A stretch of DNA of 64,000 bases from Zygaena filipendulae (GCA_907165275.2 CAJRBF020000011.1:1-64000); one strand, 5' to 3'. Counted from the first letter of the stretch, positions 9,282 to 21,100 are shown. Numbers and translations: made by a program. Notes: generated by a model from the sequence alone, not told the origin.

Positions 9282-10157
9282 TTAGGCATTAATTAGTCCA
9301 CTTTCACGCAATTCTTCTATGATGGAAATGATTTCATTGTCAACTCCGGTGTTACCAGCTTCTCGTGATGCTATCAATAGTTTTAATCGTTCCACCAATT
9401 CATTAGGATCGTCCCAGTATACTAAGTCGACATCGTTTCGTATTTTTTTCATTGACGGTAAGCCTTCTCCTTTCGTTTGTTTTATATTAAACAGAGGTCT
9501 AATGATTTGTACGTATTTTTGTCCTTTATTACTTTTGATGGGTTTTTTTGAATCGTAATCTCGACGGTGAGCGTTTGTGTTCATTAACATAGTTTTGTAA
9601 TTTTTCATGTCGCTATCCGTAATTAATTTTAAATCGATATCTTTTTTAAGCAACAATTGTTTTAAGCCAGGAGTGGTAGCGTACTTATGTCCAGCTACAG
9701 ATATAAATCGATCACCGATCGTTATAGGAGATGAACCTAACATAAGTTTTCCTTTTTCTGATCTAACACCAAATACAACATCATCTAACGCCTCTGAAGA
9801 CACAGACCATGACGAGGTATTTTTATCATCGAGAGTTGTATCAATAACGGATGAAACTGAGGGGTCTGTGTCTAAATCAGATTCTGAATTATCTGTATAA
9901 TAATTATCACTGCTCTCATCCTTGGTGTCTTTAACAGTACCGGTGTTATGGTTGGTGTTGCCTTCAGATTTTTCAATCAGCTTTTGTTTTGTTGCTTTTT
10001 CATTAGCTTTCGTAAATTGAGCAAGAGGTTCTGTGACCGGCTTGAACACGGTTTCCAATGCACGTTTATTTTCAATTTCGACATTTCTCATTTTTCGCAC
10101 CTTTTTCTTAACTGCTTCTGCAGCATCAACAATTCGTCTTTTTAATGATTTTTCCAT
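9282..10157 (-). CDS. Unknown 291-residue cassette protein with acidic linker
   Basis: The N-terminus is basic and helical (MEKSLKRRIVDAAEAVKKKV), possibly nuclear-targeting. Residues 70-125 are low-complexity Asp/Ser/Thr-rich. Residues 130-291 form a conserved globular part (GKLMLGSSPITIGDRFI...VYWDDPNELVERLKLLIASR). The globular part is well preserved in the second copy at 11567-12056, while the linker region diverges, which suggests past selection on the C-terminal domain. No family recognised. Gene order between ATPase and fibre-like gene suggests a virion or assembly protein. Frame intact. Confidence 0.6.
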   Translation of the reverse strand: MEKSLKRRIVDAAEAVKKKVRKMRNVEIENKRALETVFKPVTEPLAQFTKANEKATKQKLIEKSEGNTNHNTGTVKDTKDESSDNYYTDNSESDLDTDPSVSSVIDTTLDDKNTSSWSVSSEALDDVVFGVRSEKGKLMLGSSPITIGDRFISVAGHKYATTPGLKQLLLKKDIDLKLITDSDMKNYKTMLMNTNAHRRDYDSKKPIKSNKGQKYVQIIRPLFNIKQTKGEGLPSMKKIRNDVDLVYWDDPNELVERLKLLIASREAGNTGVDNEIISIIEELRESGLINA

Positions 10158-10252
10158 TATAACCGGACGAGTCGTTAATGATTTAGCATCCGATAACGAA
10201 TGAAGTTTAAAACATGCGTTCCTCTATTTAAAGGTATTATTTATGTTCTTTG

Positions 10253-10939
10253 TTAGTCGAACACCACAAAAGTGTCTAATTTGTTTCTATAGCAACCATT
10301 ATTTTTAGTACAATCCTTGTTTATAACCAAATAATTGTAAGGATTGATCCAAATCTTTGAACACAGTTCGCGAAATTGACGCCACGTCATGTCTGTATTA
10401 ACGTGCTCATCATAAACATGTTTCATATTGGTTTCATCTTGTTTAAAAAGTATAATTAAATTCGCGTTATCTCTCACTAACTGTTTAGGGATTTTACTAT
10501 ATGTTTGGTTGAGATAAAAACAATCAATATATTTGTGTCTACCCATTGCAAAGTAATCTCGTATGTTATTTTGATTTTCACATGCAACGTCGTCAAATAC
10601 AATCACGGAGTAGGGTTTAGCATCTTGTAGACTTAAAACTTCATCTTTATCACGATACTTTTCAAATAAAACATTTGGAACTCGTTCCAAAACCTTTTCT
10701 AAAAACACATATTTTGGTTGTTGTAATGTTTTAGAATAAACATACACATTTCGATAATGTAACCCGTTTTCGTGCAAAAGTAGTCCAATCATCAAATTTG
10801 TTTTCCCACAGCTCGACGGTCCACAAATGATGCATCGTACAGTGCTAGGTAGAAGACTTCCATGACGTGACATGGTATTTTTTACTTCGACAAAAACATT
10901 ATCAATATTTAACGATTGTGACTGTTTAACAAACTTCAT
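10253..10939 (-). CDS. A32/FtsK-HerA-type genome packaging ATPase, 228 residues
   Basis: Walker A GPSSCGKT at residues 40-47 and Walker B SVIVFDD with Asp116-Asp117. A later YLNQTYSKIPKQLVRDNAN segment fits the conserved polar sensor region of the FtsK/HerA packaging ATPases of Polintons and nucleocytoplasmic large DNA viruses. It would pump DNA into preformed capsids. Intact frame; first gene of the minus-strand cassette. A second, split copy lies at 22464-22930 and 41043-41249. Confidence 0.88.
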   Translation of the reverse strand: MKFVKQSQSLNIDNVFVEVKNTMSRHGSLLPSTVRCIICGPSSCGKTNLMIGLLLHENGLHYRNVYVYSKTLQQPKYVFLEKVLERVPNVLFEKYRDKDEVLSLQDAKPYSVIVFDDVACENQNNIRDYFAMGRHKYIDCFYLNQTYSKIPKQLVRDNANLIILFKQDETNMKHVYDEHVNTDMTWRQFRELCSKIWINPYNYLVINKDCTKNNGCYRNKLDTFVVFD

Positions 10940-11209
10940 GATGCACGTGTCAAGTCAGTAGTGTGCTATTTCGTTAGTTACATTTATTTTTAAGTCAAAA
11001 CATGAGAACTACCAGACGTCTAATCGTTTCATGGTATGGATTTCGCTGTATTATCATTCCACAGATAAATCTTTTGTAATTGATCTGACAAATGATCGAT
11101 CCGACAAATGAATCTTTTTGATTGTGTGGTCCAGGGCCTGGACCACTGGAATGATTTTGCGAGCGATAATTGTTTTTGCATGATCGATCCGACAAGTGAA
11201 TCATTTTGA
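10940..11209. repeat. Cassette upstream region with two approximate 90-bp tandem units
   Basis: No coding potential. The strings ATGATCGATCCGACAA and GAATC.TTTTGATTG occur twice, about 90 bases apart (near 11091 and 11181), and GGTCCAGGGCCTGGACC at 11139-11155 is a perfect short palindrome. The stretch lies upstream of the ATPase gene and would hold its promoter. It may be terminal-repeat DNA of the Polinton or a small inserted element. Confidence 0.5.
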
Positions 11210-11321
11210 TTGGTATATATTGTATGGTCTGGACCATCGGAGTGATTTCGCGAGCGAGCACGTGCTCGCTCATTGCGAAAGAACGAAGTGGTCCAGAACA
11301 TACAATATATACCTACTCATA
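11210..11321. repeat. Long palindrome (hairpin) at the copy junction
   Basis: The outer arms read GGTATATATTGTATG and, on the other side, CATACAATATATACC. Inward of these are TCTGGACCA / TGGTCCAGA. The centre is GAGCGAGCACGTGCTCGCTC (nearly perfect), flanked by TTTCGC/GCGAAA. Total span about 112 bases with a short imperfect loop region. It sits exactly between the end of cassette copy 1 and the beginning of copy 2. Confidence 0.75.
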
Positions 11322-11323
11322 TT

Positions 11324-11492
11324 CCTTGTTAACAGCATAGTGGGCGTCAACTGGAGGTTTAATACCTTTTAGTCTAGCCGCTTTTAAATCATAATCACCG
11401 GTTTCCGATCTTAATTAATCATTTTCGTTAAATATCGGCTCTGAAAAACGCATTCTTTTATGAATATGGTGACCAAACTTATCTATGCTCAT
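11324..11492 (-). pseudogene. Truncated second copy of the fibre-like gene
   Basis: Matches the first 55-60 codons of the 8611-9201 gene, including MSIDKFGHHIHKR and the GDYDLK unit. It has an in-frame stop near codon 26 and ends at the palindrome. The start codon is at 11492. The rest of the gene and the integrase are missing from this copy. Confidence 0.8.
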
Positions 11493-12044
11493 TATAATAG
11501 TTGTAATTCTTAGGAGTCTGCACATAAAATGAAATAAATCGACAGTTGTGCTCGTATTTATTTTATTTATGTATCTATAAGTTCACTTTCACGCAATTCT
11601 TCTATGATAGATATGATTTCGTTGTCCAATCCGGTGTTCCCAGCTTCTCGAGATGCAATTAACAATTTCAATCGTTCCACTAATTCATTTGGATCATCCC
11701 AGTACACTAAATCGACATCTTTTCGAGCTATTTTCATTGACGGCATACCTTCTCCTTTTGTTTGTCTTATGTTAAATAGAGGTCTAATGATTTGCAAGTA
11801 TTTTTGTCCTTTGTTACTTTTGATGGGTTTTTTTGCATCGTAATCACGACGGTGGGCGTTCGTGTCTACCAGCATAGTTTTGTAATTTTTCATATCGTTG
11901 TCAGTAATTAATTTAAAATCAATATCTTTTTTAAGTAACAATTGTTTTAAGCCAGGGGTGCTATCGTACTTACATCCGGCCACAGAGATAAATCGATCCC
12001 CTATCGTTATAGGAGATGAACCTAGCATGAGTTTTCCTCTTTCA

Positions 12045-12956
12045 GCTCTCACACCATCATCAGGGTCTCTTCACAGACCGCCCCTTTCTGGGGAGTGCTG
12101 TGGCTGCGGGCGTCGGGGATGCCCCCATTGCCCGGGCTGTTCCTCGCGGGGGGCCACTACCCCCCGGTCCTCATTAGCGCCTATTGACTAGGCGCTGTGC
12201 GGCATCTCTTCGTCTGCGTCGTCTCGTCGGGCCGCAGTCGGCGGTGTCGGTGACCGCAGGAGCTCGCGCGGCAGTGGACGTCCGGACGGCGATCCATCCT
12301 GCGTCGGGGCCAGGTGTCGGAGGTGGAGGTGGCGGCTGTGGGCGGCGCGGTCGAACATGCGCCGCGCCAACCTCCGGACGAATTCCTCCACGGTCGGCAT
12401 CTCCAGATCGCGGTGGATCACGTCATTCCGGACGTAGCGACCCGCTCCCACGATCGCACGCAGCACGATGTTCTGCTGCGTCTGGATCTTCTTCCTCGTT
12501 GACGCCGCGCACAGCGCATACCACGCTGGGGCCGCGTATGTGAGGCGTGGGCGGATGTAGGTCTTGTACACCCGCAGTCTGACCTGAATTGGCATCTTCG
12601 ACACCAGAATCGGTCGCAGCTGGGCCCTTGCGGCACGTGCATTACGGATGGCGTACTCCGCGTGCACGTGCATCCTCAGTCTACGGTCGATCCGGCATCC
12701 GAGGTATTTGACTGCGGGCTCCCAGCCCACGCCTTCGCCTCGGAGACGCAGCGGTGGCAGCGGCGAGAGTCGTCGGCTGACCAGAAGCGCGGCCGTCTTC
12801 CCGACGTTGACGGCCATGCGCCATCTGTCCAGCCACTCCGGAAGAAGATCCAGCTGGCGCTGCATCATGGCAGCCGCCAGCTCGGCCCGACGAGACGACG
12901 CGAAGAAGGCGCTGTCGTCCGCGAACAGTGCGAGTACGACACCCGCTCTCACACCA
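12045..12956. repeat. Target-site duplication flanking the LINE insertion
   Basis: GCTCTCACACCA occurs at 12045-12056 and again at 12945-12956, immediately outside the GC-rich LINE sequence. A 12-bp duplication of the host gene is what target-primed reverse transcription leaves. Confidence 0.85.
12057..12944 (-). mobile_element. 5'-truncated R1/Jockey-type LINE fragment
   Basis: A GC-rich block unlike its AT-rich surroundings. The minus-strand frame 12188-12944 encodes the end of a LINE reverse transcriptase, starting just before the catalytic FADD box (ALFADDSAFFASS). It continues through the thumb (KYLGCRIDRRLRMHVHAEYA; YKTYIRPRLTYAAPAWY) to a stop at 12188. 12057-12187 is the 3' UTR, ending in TGATGA on the element strand. 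Endonuclease and most of the palm are absent, as in typical 5'-truncated insertions. It disrupts the 291-residue gene copy. Base composition and motifs point to the R1/Jockey superfamily; the exact clade is not resolvable by eye. Confidence 0.85.
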
Positions 12957-13109
12957 AATGCAACACCGTCTAACGCCTCTGGAGATACAGACCATGACGA
13001 GGTATTTTTACCAAAGTTGCATCAACGGATGAAACTGACTTATCAGTTTCTGAATCAGAATCAGTATAATAGACCTCACTTCTCGCTGTCGTTGTTTTTG
13101 ATGGTTTTA

Positions 13110-13334
13110 TGTGAGAATGGCAATAAAGTTATACGAGTTATTAAAAAGGTAAGAAGGGAGAGGACACTTTCTCTATGACATTGCTCTCTCTTCTCTCTGA
13201 TCTCTCTGCCCTGTGCGTGCTGATTGTAATTCGTATACTTACTGGTGAATCTGTTAATTAGAGAAGATAATTAAAGTCAATTAATATCCACTGTGCATTT
13301 AATTCAAACTCTGCAAACAACCATACCTTTCACA
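13110..13334 (+). repeat. 5' LTR of copia element 1
   Basis: 225 bases, TGTGAGAATGG...CCTTTCACA, with TG/CA ends. Carries 8 bases (near 13250) missing from the 3' LTR. Confidence 0.93.
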
Positions 13335-13348
13335 GGTTATGGGCCCAG
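13335..13348 (+). promoter_or_regulatory. Primer-binding site, copia element 1
   Basis: GGTTATGGGCCCAG directly follows the 5' LTR. Copia-type elements are primed by an internal cut of initiator tRNA-Met, and this string has the expected anticodon-arm character. The second copia element has the same site. Confidence 0.75.
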
Positions 13349-13464
13349 AGTGCGCAAGAGACAAACATTACTGTGCGAAAATTTCATGTATGTGAAGACG
13401 CCATTTTGTGTGACGGTGGAGTCGAGAAATTTACAAATCACCAGGTCGAGATTAAAAGTTTAAA

Positions 13465-16400
13465 ATGGAACAAATAACAACATTGGGCATCAAGTTGGAT
13501 GGAAACAATTGGGGTGTGTGGAAACTCCAAATGCGAGTGTTACTCAAATCGAAAGGATTACTCGAAGTTGCAATTGGCAACGAGGTACCGCCAACTGAAA
13601 AAGATGAAGCAAGCAAAAAATTATACAAAGAGTGGGATGAAAAAGATTCTAAAGCCCAAAGTCTAATTATTAGGCACCTAACTCAAAATGTCATGACACA
13701 TTTGTTAACCGCAGAAACAGCATGTCAGATGTGGACAAAGCTTAATAGCGTGTATGAAAAAACATCACTGACATCACTTCACTTAGAGCAAGAAAAGTTT
13801 TTAAATTGTAAATGCGAAGGAGATATCGCAACTTTTTTCTCGAAGCTGGAAGAAATCCGGTCCAACATACGGCAGTTGGGTGAAAATATATCTGATAAGA
13901 TGTTGATGACGAAGGTTCTCATGTCCCTACCAGAGAAATATAGACACATCATAGCAGCATGGGAATCGGTGCCCTCTACAAATCAAACAGTGAATGAATT
14001 ATTGGCTCGATTAAGAGTTGAAGAAGAGAGAATGTCAGCCGCAGATGTTACACAATCAGTTGCTCTGGCAAGCTCATCAAATCAGCCAACTGAAGTTAAA
14101 TGTTTCTCATGTGGGAAAACAGGGCATTACAAGAGCAACTGCAGGATGAAAATGCAATGTTTTTACTGTAAAAAGACAGGACACTCCATAAAGTACTGCC
14201 GACAAAGACTAAGCAAATTTAATAAGACTGTTAACAAGAATCAAAACAGCAACAATGAAAATAAATGTAATGCATTTGTAGCTACAAAAACAATAATGCA
14301 TGACCAAAATTGGTTGGTTGATACCGGTGCAAGTGAACATATGTGTTTCTCAAAGGACTCGTTTAGTGATTACACAGCCTTCACAGACTTTAGAAAAGTT
14401 GTAATTGGTGATGGTACAGAATTAAGTGCAGTAGGTTCTGGAAAAATTACCCTAAAAGCATATAATGGGAAAGAATGGATTATTACCACATTGAATAATG
14501 TGTTGTGTGTACCCAAGTTGACTGTTAATTTATTCTCTGTGAGAAGTGTAATGGACAAAAACTATAGAATGGAATTTGACAAAGATTTATGCAAAATTAT
14601 GGACTGTCAAGCACAAGTGCGAGCTTTAGGTTATAGAAAAAATAAACTTTATATTATGTATTTCCGTTCAAGTGATTTTGCTTTTCTTAGTGCAATGAAG
14701 GACAATTTAAATGTATGGCATGAGCGTCTTGGCCATCAGAACTTAGTGTATGTGCGTAAAATCTTAGATAAACATGATATTCAGTATGAAGACATTTCTG
14801 ATAAAACATGTAATGGTTGTTTAGAAGGTAAGTTACATATACAACCATTTAAGAGAAGTGAGACCATTACTACAAGGCCATGTGAACTAATTCATGCCGA
14901 TGTTTGTGGACCAATGGAGGTTGATTCACTGGGAGGTTCTCGGTATTTTTTACTTTTAAAAGATGATTATTCTGGATATAGATATGTGTATTTCTTAAAA
15001 CAAAAGAGTGAGGTTCCTGGACATATTAAAAAATTCTTAAGTTTATCGGAGCAGGATACAGGACAGAAAGTTAAAGTTTTAAGAACCGATAATGGTACTG
15101 AGTTTTTAAATAAAAAGTTAAAGGACACTTTAGAGGGAAAAGGGATAAGACACCAGACATCTGTTGTGTATACACCACAGCAAAATGGAAAGATTGAAAG
15201 AGATAACCGTACAGTTGTTGAAGCTGCAAGAGCTATGTTAAGAAATTACAACATTGTCAAGGAGTTATGGGCTGAAGGTGTTAATATGGCAGTTTATATC
15301 CTTAATAGAACAGGTCAAAGCCCTATACCTACAAAAAGTCCTTTTAAATTATGGTTTGGAAAACCATACAATCATTTAAAACATTTAAAGATTTTTGGAC
15401 AAACAGTGTATGCACATATTCCTAAACATTTGAGAAGAAAATGGGACTCAAAGAGTGAAAAGGGTCAGTTTGTTGGATATGATGAAAATGTAAAGGGCTA
15501 TAGAATTTATTTCCCTGAAAGAAGTGTTGTTCAAATAAAAAGAGATGTAGTTTTTGACAAAAATTTAAACACAGAAGTATTCAGTAATGTATTATCAGAG
15601 ATTGAAGAGGAAAAGGACAGCACAGACAGTGAAATAAATATAGGGAGTGACAAGGAGAGTGATATAGAAGAAGCATCAGACCAAGATGAGGATGAGAGAG
15701 ATGACGTCATATGCTGGAGAGATAGTACAAAAAGAAAAAAAAAAGAAACCCATATGGATGCAGGATTATGAAACATCATTCATGTGCATAATGAATGAAC
15801 CAACAACTTATGAAGAGGCAATTAATAGTGAATACAGTGACAAATGGAAAGAAGCCATGTTGAGTGAGTTAAAAATGTTACATGAAAATAATACATGGAC
15901 TGAAGTGCCTGTGCCAAAAGATAAAAAGGTCATAGACAGTAAATGGGTTTATCGAGTGAAATATGATTGTCAAGATAATATTAATCAGTTTAAAGCACGT
16001 CTCGTTGCTCGAGGCTTTCAACAAGATAATAAGTTTGAAATGTATGATCTGTATTCTCCTGTAGCTAAGATAACAACTTTTAGAATTTTATTAGTGATTG
16101 CTAATAAGTTAGGTTTACCTGTATATCATTTAGATGTTCGTAGTGCATTTTTGTATGGCGACATACAAGAGGAAGTTTATATGAAGTTACCACAAGGTTT
16201 TCATAACAATAATAATAATAATATTGTGTGTAAACTTAACAAAAGTATTTATGGTTTAAGAAAATCTCCAAAATATTGGAACTTAAAGTTTGATTCTGTA
16301 ATAACTGTAAAAGGTTTTATTCGCTCACAAAACGATTCATGCTTGTATTATAAACATACTCACAAGAGTAAGACTTATTTAATCATTTTCGTCGACGATA

Positions 16401-17332
16401 TGTTAATCATGGGTACAAATGAGACAGAAGTAACAGATTTAAAGCTGTATTTAAACAAAATGTTTAGTATGAAGGATTTGGGTCTTGTAACTAATTATTT
16501 AGGTATTTCTGTAAATCAAGATTTAAAAAATGGTCAAACTGAACTTTGTCAAACTAATTATCTAAAGAAAACTGTTGAGAAGTTTGACATGTCTAGTTCT
16601 AAACCAATGTCTACCCCTATGGAAAATAAATTTCAATATAAGAGACCTGAAAGAAATGATCAAGTTTTAGAAGCTAAGTGTAGACAAATAATTGGCTGTA
16701 TAATGTATGCTGTATTGTGTACTAGACCTGATTTATGTATTAGTGTATCATATTTGAGCCGTTATCAAAATTTTGCAAGTGTAGATCTGTATAAGGCTTT
16801 GAAGAGAGTATTGCGTTATATAAATGCTACTTTAGAGTTAAAATTAGTTTATAAAAGGAATGATAATACAGAGTTATGTGGTTATGTAGATTCTGATTGG
16901 GGTAATGATGTAAATGATAGAAAATCTACTTCAGGCTTTGTATTCCAGTTGTTTAATTGTACTATTGCATGGTCGTCTAGAAAGCAAAGTACTGTGAGTT
17001 TGTCTTCCACAGAGGCCGAACTCATAGCACTAAACTCCGCTGTTATTGAGGCCTGTTGGCTAAAAAGCATTATTAGTGATTTTAATTACTTAGTTTGTCC
17101 TGTAACAATAAATGTAGACAATCATGCAGCTATAAGCATAGGAAATAATCCAGAAAATAATAAAAGAGTCAAACATGTAGATATAAAATTTTATTTTATA
17201 AAAGAAAAGATTGAAAACAATATTGTATACTTAAAATATGTAGAAACAGAAAATCAATTGGCAGATTTGTTTACCAAGCCCCTGCCAGCAAGTAAGTTTG
17301 TTGATTTTAGAGTTATGTTGAATTTAAAATAA
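13465..17332 (+). pseudogene. Copia 1 gag-pol polyprotein, one frameshift
   Basis: First frame 13465-15771 (768 codons). It has gag, two zinc knuckles (CFSCGKTGHYKSNC and CFYCKKTGHSIKYC), aspartic protease WLVDTGASEHMC, the pre-integrase finger (HERLGHQN...CNGCLEGK), and the integrase core with HADVCGP, RTDNGTEF and QQNGKIERDNR. Second frame 15686-17332 has reverse transcriptase (FVDDMLI) and RNase H (GYVDSDWG, SLSSTEAE). The frames are joined at a run of ten A near 15730-15740, with one base too many for continuity. Programmed shifting is unusual at this place in copia; an inactivating or erroneous homopolymer indel is likelier. All catalytic motifs are present. Confidence 0.92.
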
Positions 17333-17537
17333 GACTATTTTGTGGATTTCAGAGTTATGTTAAAACTATTTTACAGGAAGCCTATTTTTGTTAATTTTCT
17401 AAGAACTGTAATTTAAACAAAATTTATAGAGAGTAGTTATTAAGGGGGCGATTATTATTTTGAGATTAGAAATTAATCGAGTTGTGACTTAGATTAAGTT
17501 TCTTTTTTTCGTGTCGTATAACTTCATTGAGGGGGCG

Positions 17538-17754
17538 TGTGAGAATGGCAATAAAGTTATACGAGTTATTAAAAAGGTAAGAAGGGAGAGGACACTTTCT
17601 CTATGACATTGCTCTCTCTTCTCTCTGATCTCTCTGCCCTGTGCGTGCTGATTGTAATTCGTATACTTACTGGTGAATTAGAGAAGATAATTAAAGTCAA
17701 TTAATATCCACTGTGCATTTAATTTAAACTCTGCAAACAACCATGCCTTTCACA
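17538..17754 (+). repeat. 3' LTR of copia element 1
   Basis: 217 bases, same ends as the 5' LTR, preceded by the polypurine tract. Lacks the 8-base segment present in the 5' LTR and has two substitutions near its end. Confidence 0.93.
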
Positions 17755-17858
17755 TTTTATTATCACGGTCAGTATTATCCTTAGATTTCACATTGGCTTT
17801 TGTAAGCTGAGCAAGAGGATCTGTAACAGGCTTAAACACAGTCTCCAGTGCTCGTTTA

Positions 17859-18002
17859 TATTAATATTATGCAAGAATATCAAAATATGCTACAGGTAGT
17901 GACATCTGTGTTAGTTCAGTGTAACCATGTATGGAATGTATTGTAAAATCTCAATAAATTGTCAGTCAAGTAGTTTGATCCCACACGGTCGTTTTATTAA
18001 TA
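17859..18002 (+). repeat. 5' LTR of copia element 2
   Basis: 144 bases, starting and ending TATTAATA. Includes AATAAA-type signal (CTCAATAAATTG). Boundary fixed by the GTTTA duplication and by the primer site that follows. Confidence 0.92.
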
Positions 18003-18016
18003 GGTTATGGGCCCAG
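18003..18016 (+). promoter_or_regulatory. Primer-binding site, copia element 2
   Basis: GGTTATGGGCCCAG immediately after the LTR, identical to that of copia 1 although the LTRs are unrelated. Consistent with initiator tRNA-Met half-molecule priming. Confidence 0.75.
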
Positions 18017-18176
18017 GTTTTCGGCCATAAGACTAGTTTTTCGCGAAGTAACTTGTGTTAAAAAGTTGCAGATCGACACGTTAGTGTTTTTTCGCAGTTA
18101 GTCAGCCCAGTTTCCGCGTATTAGACATTGAATCCGTTTGCGAACAATTAGCCGGTTGCCATTGCATATCACCGTA

Positions 18177-21100
18177 ATGGCGACTAATTATATCGTGAAT
18201 GTGCCTAAGTTACGTGGAAGGGAAAATTATGACGAGTGGACGTTTGCAGCTGAAAATTTCCTTATACTTGAAGGAATGATGAAGTGCATCAAACCAGAGT
18301 TGGACGCCGGTGGTGCGGCAATTATTGCATCAGCCGCGGATGACGCCAAGACAAAGGCGAAACTGATTTTAACGATAGATGCGTCGTTGTACGTGCACAT
18401 TAAGACAGTTAAAACTACGAAAGAGCTGTGGGAAAAATTGAAGTCTCTCTTTGATGATTCCGGCTTCACCAGAAGAATAAGTCTCCTGAGAAATTTAATT
18501 TCTATTCGCCTGGATAATTGCAGTTCCATGACCTCGTATGTCACCCAAATAATTGAGACAGGTCAGAAACTTTGTGGAACAGGATTTGCAATTAATGATG
18601 AATGGATTGGTTCGTTATTGCTAGCTGGATTACCAGAGAAGTTCTCTCCCATGATCATGGCGATAGAGCATTCGGGCATTCAAGTGACAGCGGACGCCAT
18701 TAAAAGCAAACTTTTAGATATGGAGACGGGAAACGGAAACAGTAGTGAAGATGGTGCATTTGCCGTGTCTAGAAAATGGCAACACAAAAGGAAACAGGCA
18801 TCCACAACACTAAATAAAGATGGCGCCTCGACCTCAAATTTGCCAAAGACAAGTAATGGCAACATAAAGACTGTCACTGTCAGATGCTATCGTTGTAAAC
18901 AAATCGGACACTACCGACCTCAATGTCCAAATAACTCGAATTTAAACAATAAAAACGAAGACCGTAAACAAACTAACGCGTTTTCAGCTGTATTTCTGAG
19001 CGGAAGTTTCAATAAAATGGACTGGTATATCGATTCCGGTGCTAGCGTCCACTTAACCGCTAACACAGATTGGATATCAAGCCGATACCATAAAGTTCAA
19101 GAAGATATCATAGTTGCAAATCAAGAAACCGTTTCAGTTACGTGTGCTGGCGATGTTAAGATAATAACTGCTGTGAATGACAGTGCAATCGACATCAACA
19201 TCGAAGATGTGTTTTGTGTACCAAAATTAACAACTAACCTCATTTCCGTAAGCAAATTGATAGAAAAAGGAAATAGAGTGTATTTCAATAAGGATGGCTG
19301 TCTTATACACAACAGAAATGGAGATTTAGTTGCTACTGCTACATTGTTGAATGGTGTCTATAGACTGAACACACAAGGGAGGTTGGTAGCTGCAGCCACT
19401 ACCTCAGGTCACATCTGGCATCGCAGATTAGGTCACGTGAACAGTGACAGCCTGATGAAAACAAAGAATGCTGTAACAGGAATGGATTTCGTTGAGAAAT
19501 TTGAGATAAGCAAATCATCATGCAAGACATGCTGTGAGGGCAAGCAGTGTCGGCTACCTTTCACAAATGTCGGTACAAGAAGCACAGAACTATTAAACAT
19601 GGTTCACAGTGATCTTTGTGGACCCATGGAGGAGAAATCACTGGGAGGCTCGTCCTACTTTCTTTTATTTGTTGACGACTTTAGTCGAATGACCTTTATT
19701 CATTTTTTGAAGCATAAAAATGAAGCTTTGAAATATTTCAAAGAGTTTAAGGCGATGTCAGAGAATCAAACTAATAGAAAAGTGAAATTCTTCAGAAGTG
19801 ACAATGGAAAGGAGTTCTGTAATTCAGATTTTGATGATTACTTGAAAAAACATGGCATAGTTCACCAAAAAACGAATCCATATACACCACAGCAGAATGG
19901 ATTATGCGAAAGGATGAACAGAACCATTATTGAGAAGGCGAAATGCATGTTATATGATGCCATGATGGATAAAAAAGTTTTGGGCTGAAGCCTGTAATAC
20001 AGCAGTATATTTGCATAATCGAACAGTTTCATCTGTTTTGGATGGTAAAACGCCATATGAGTTATGGACAGGTGTTAAACCAGATCTTAGCAACCTGAGG
20101 ATCTTTAGAGAAGATAAAGAGAAGAGGTCAAAGTGGGATAAGAAATCTACTGAATGTATACTAGTTGGATTTCCCGAGAACATCAAGGGCTACAGAGTGT
20201 ATGACCCTGTGAAAAGAATTATAACCACTAGCAGAGATGTGATTGTAATGGAAAAAGAATCAATCATGATGGAGGTTGTACCTGAAGGTGATCAGGAATC
20301 TGTGAATGATGGCAAGCCACAGAAAAGCCCGAATCTACAAGATTCAGTGGGGGATGACACAGATTCAACTTTAAAAGAAGTGTCAGACGATGATTCTTTC
20401 TCTGACTATGTGCCGAGTGAGTATGAGGCTTCTATAGATGACGATTATCATCGAGTCAGACCGACAAGAGAACGCCATACTCCAAATAGATATGGTTTTG
20501 GCGGAATCTGCTACTTGGAGAATGATATAGTTTGCGGAGCTGATCTTACACTGAAGCAAGCGTTGAAGGGGCCTGAGGGAAACCAGTGGTTGCAGGCCGT
20601 CAAAGACGAACTGAAGTGCTTCGAAGACAATGATGCTTGGGATGTAGTAGACATTCCTAGTAGTGGTACAATAGTGCAGTGTAAGTGGGTGCTCAAAAAG
20701 AAAATAGAACCTGATAATAAAGTGCGTTATCGTGCGAGATTAGTGGCAAAGGGCTTCTCCCAACAACCAGGTATAGACTATGCAGAGACATTTTCACCAG
20801 TGGTGCGACATAGTTCTTTAAGATTACTTTTTGCTTTGTCAGTAAAACTAGAACTTGATATTAGACATTTTGATGTGGTAACTGCATTCTTAAATGGCGA
20901 ACTTCATGAAAATATTTACATGCAAATACCTGAAGGTTTTGATAGTTCAGATACTAATAAAGTTCTAAAGTTAAAAAAAGCCATTTATGGATTGAAGCAG
21001 TCATCAAGAATGTGGTATAACAAAGTAGATATTTGTTTAACAAACAATGGTTATTTAAAATCTAAATATGAACCTTGTTTGTATGTAAAGAATGAAGATA

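Larger units (their letters stand above)
13110..17754 (+). mobile_element. Ty1/copia LTR retrotransposon 1 (4.6 kb)
   Basis: Full-length element bounded by direct LTRs and by the target duplication TTTTA (13105-13109 and 17755-17759). Internal order: LTR, primer site, gag-pol, polypurine tract GAGGGGGCG (17529-17537), LTR. It sits inside the linker of the second 291-residue gene copy, opposite to that gene's strand. LTRs differ by two substitutions and one 8-base indel, so it is fairly young. gag-pol carries one frameshift. Confidence 0.95.

Noticed and set aside
12184..12543. GC-rich plus-strand frames of 119 and 176 codons
   Set aside because: Antisense to the LINE reverse transcriptase; long only because of high GC.
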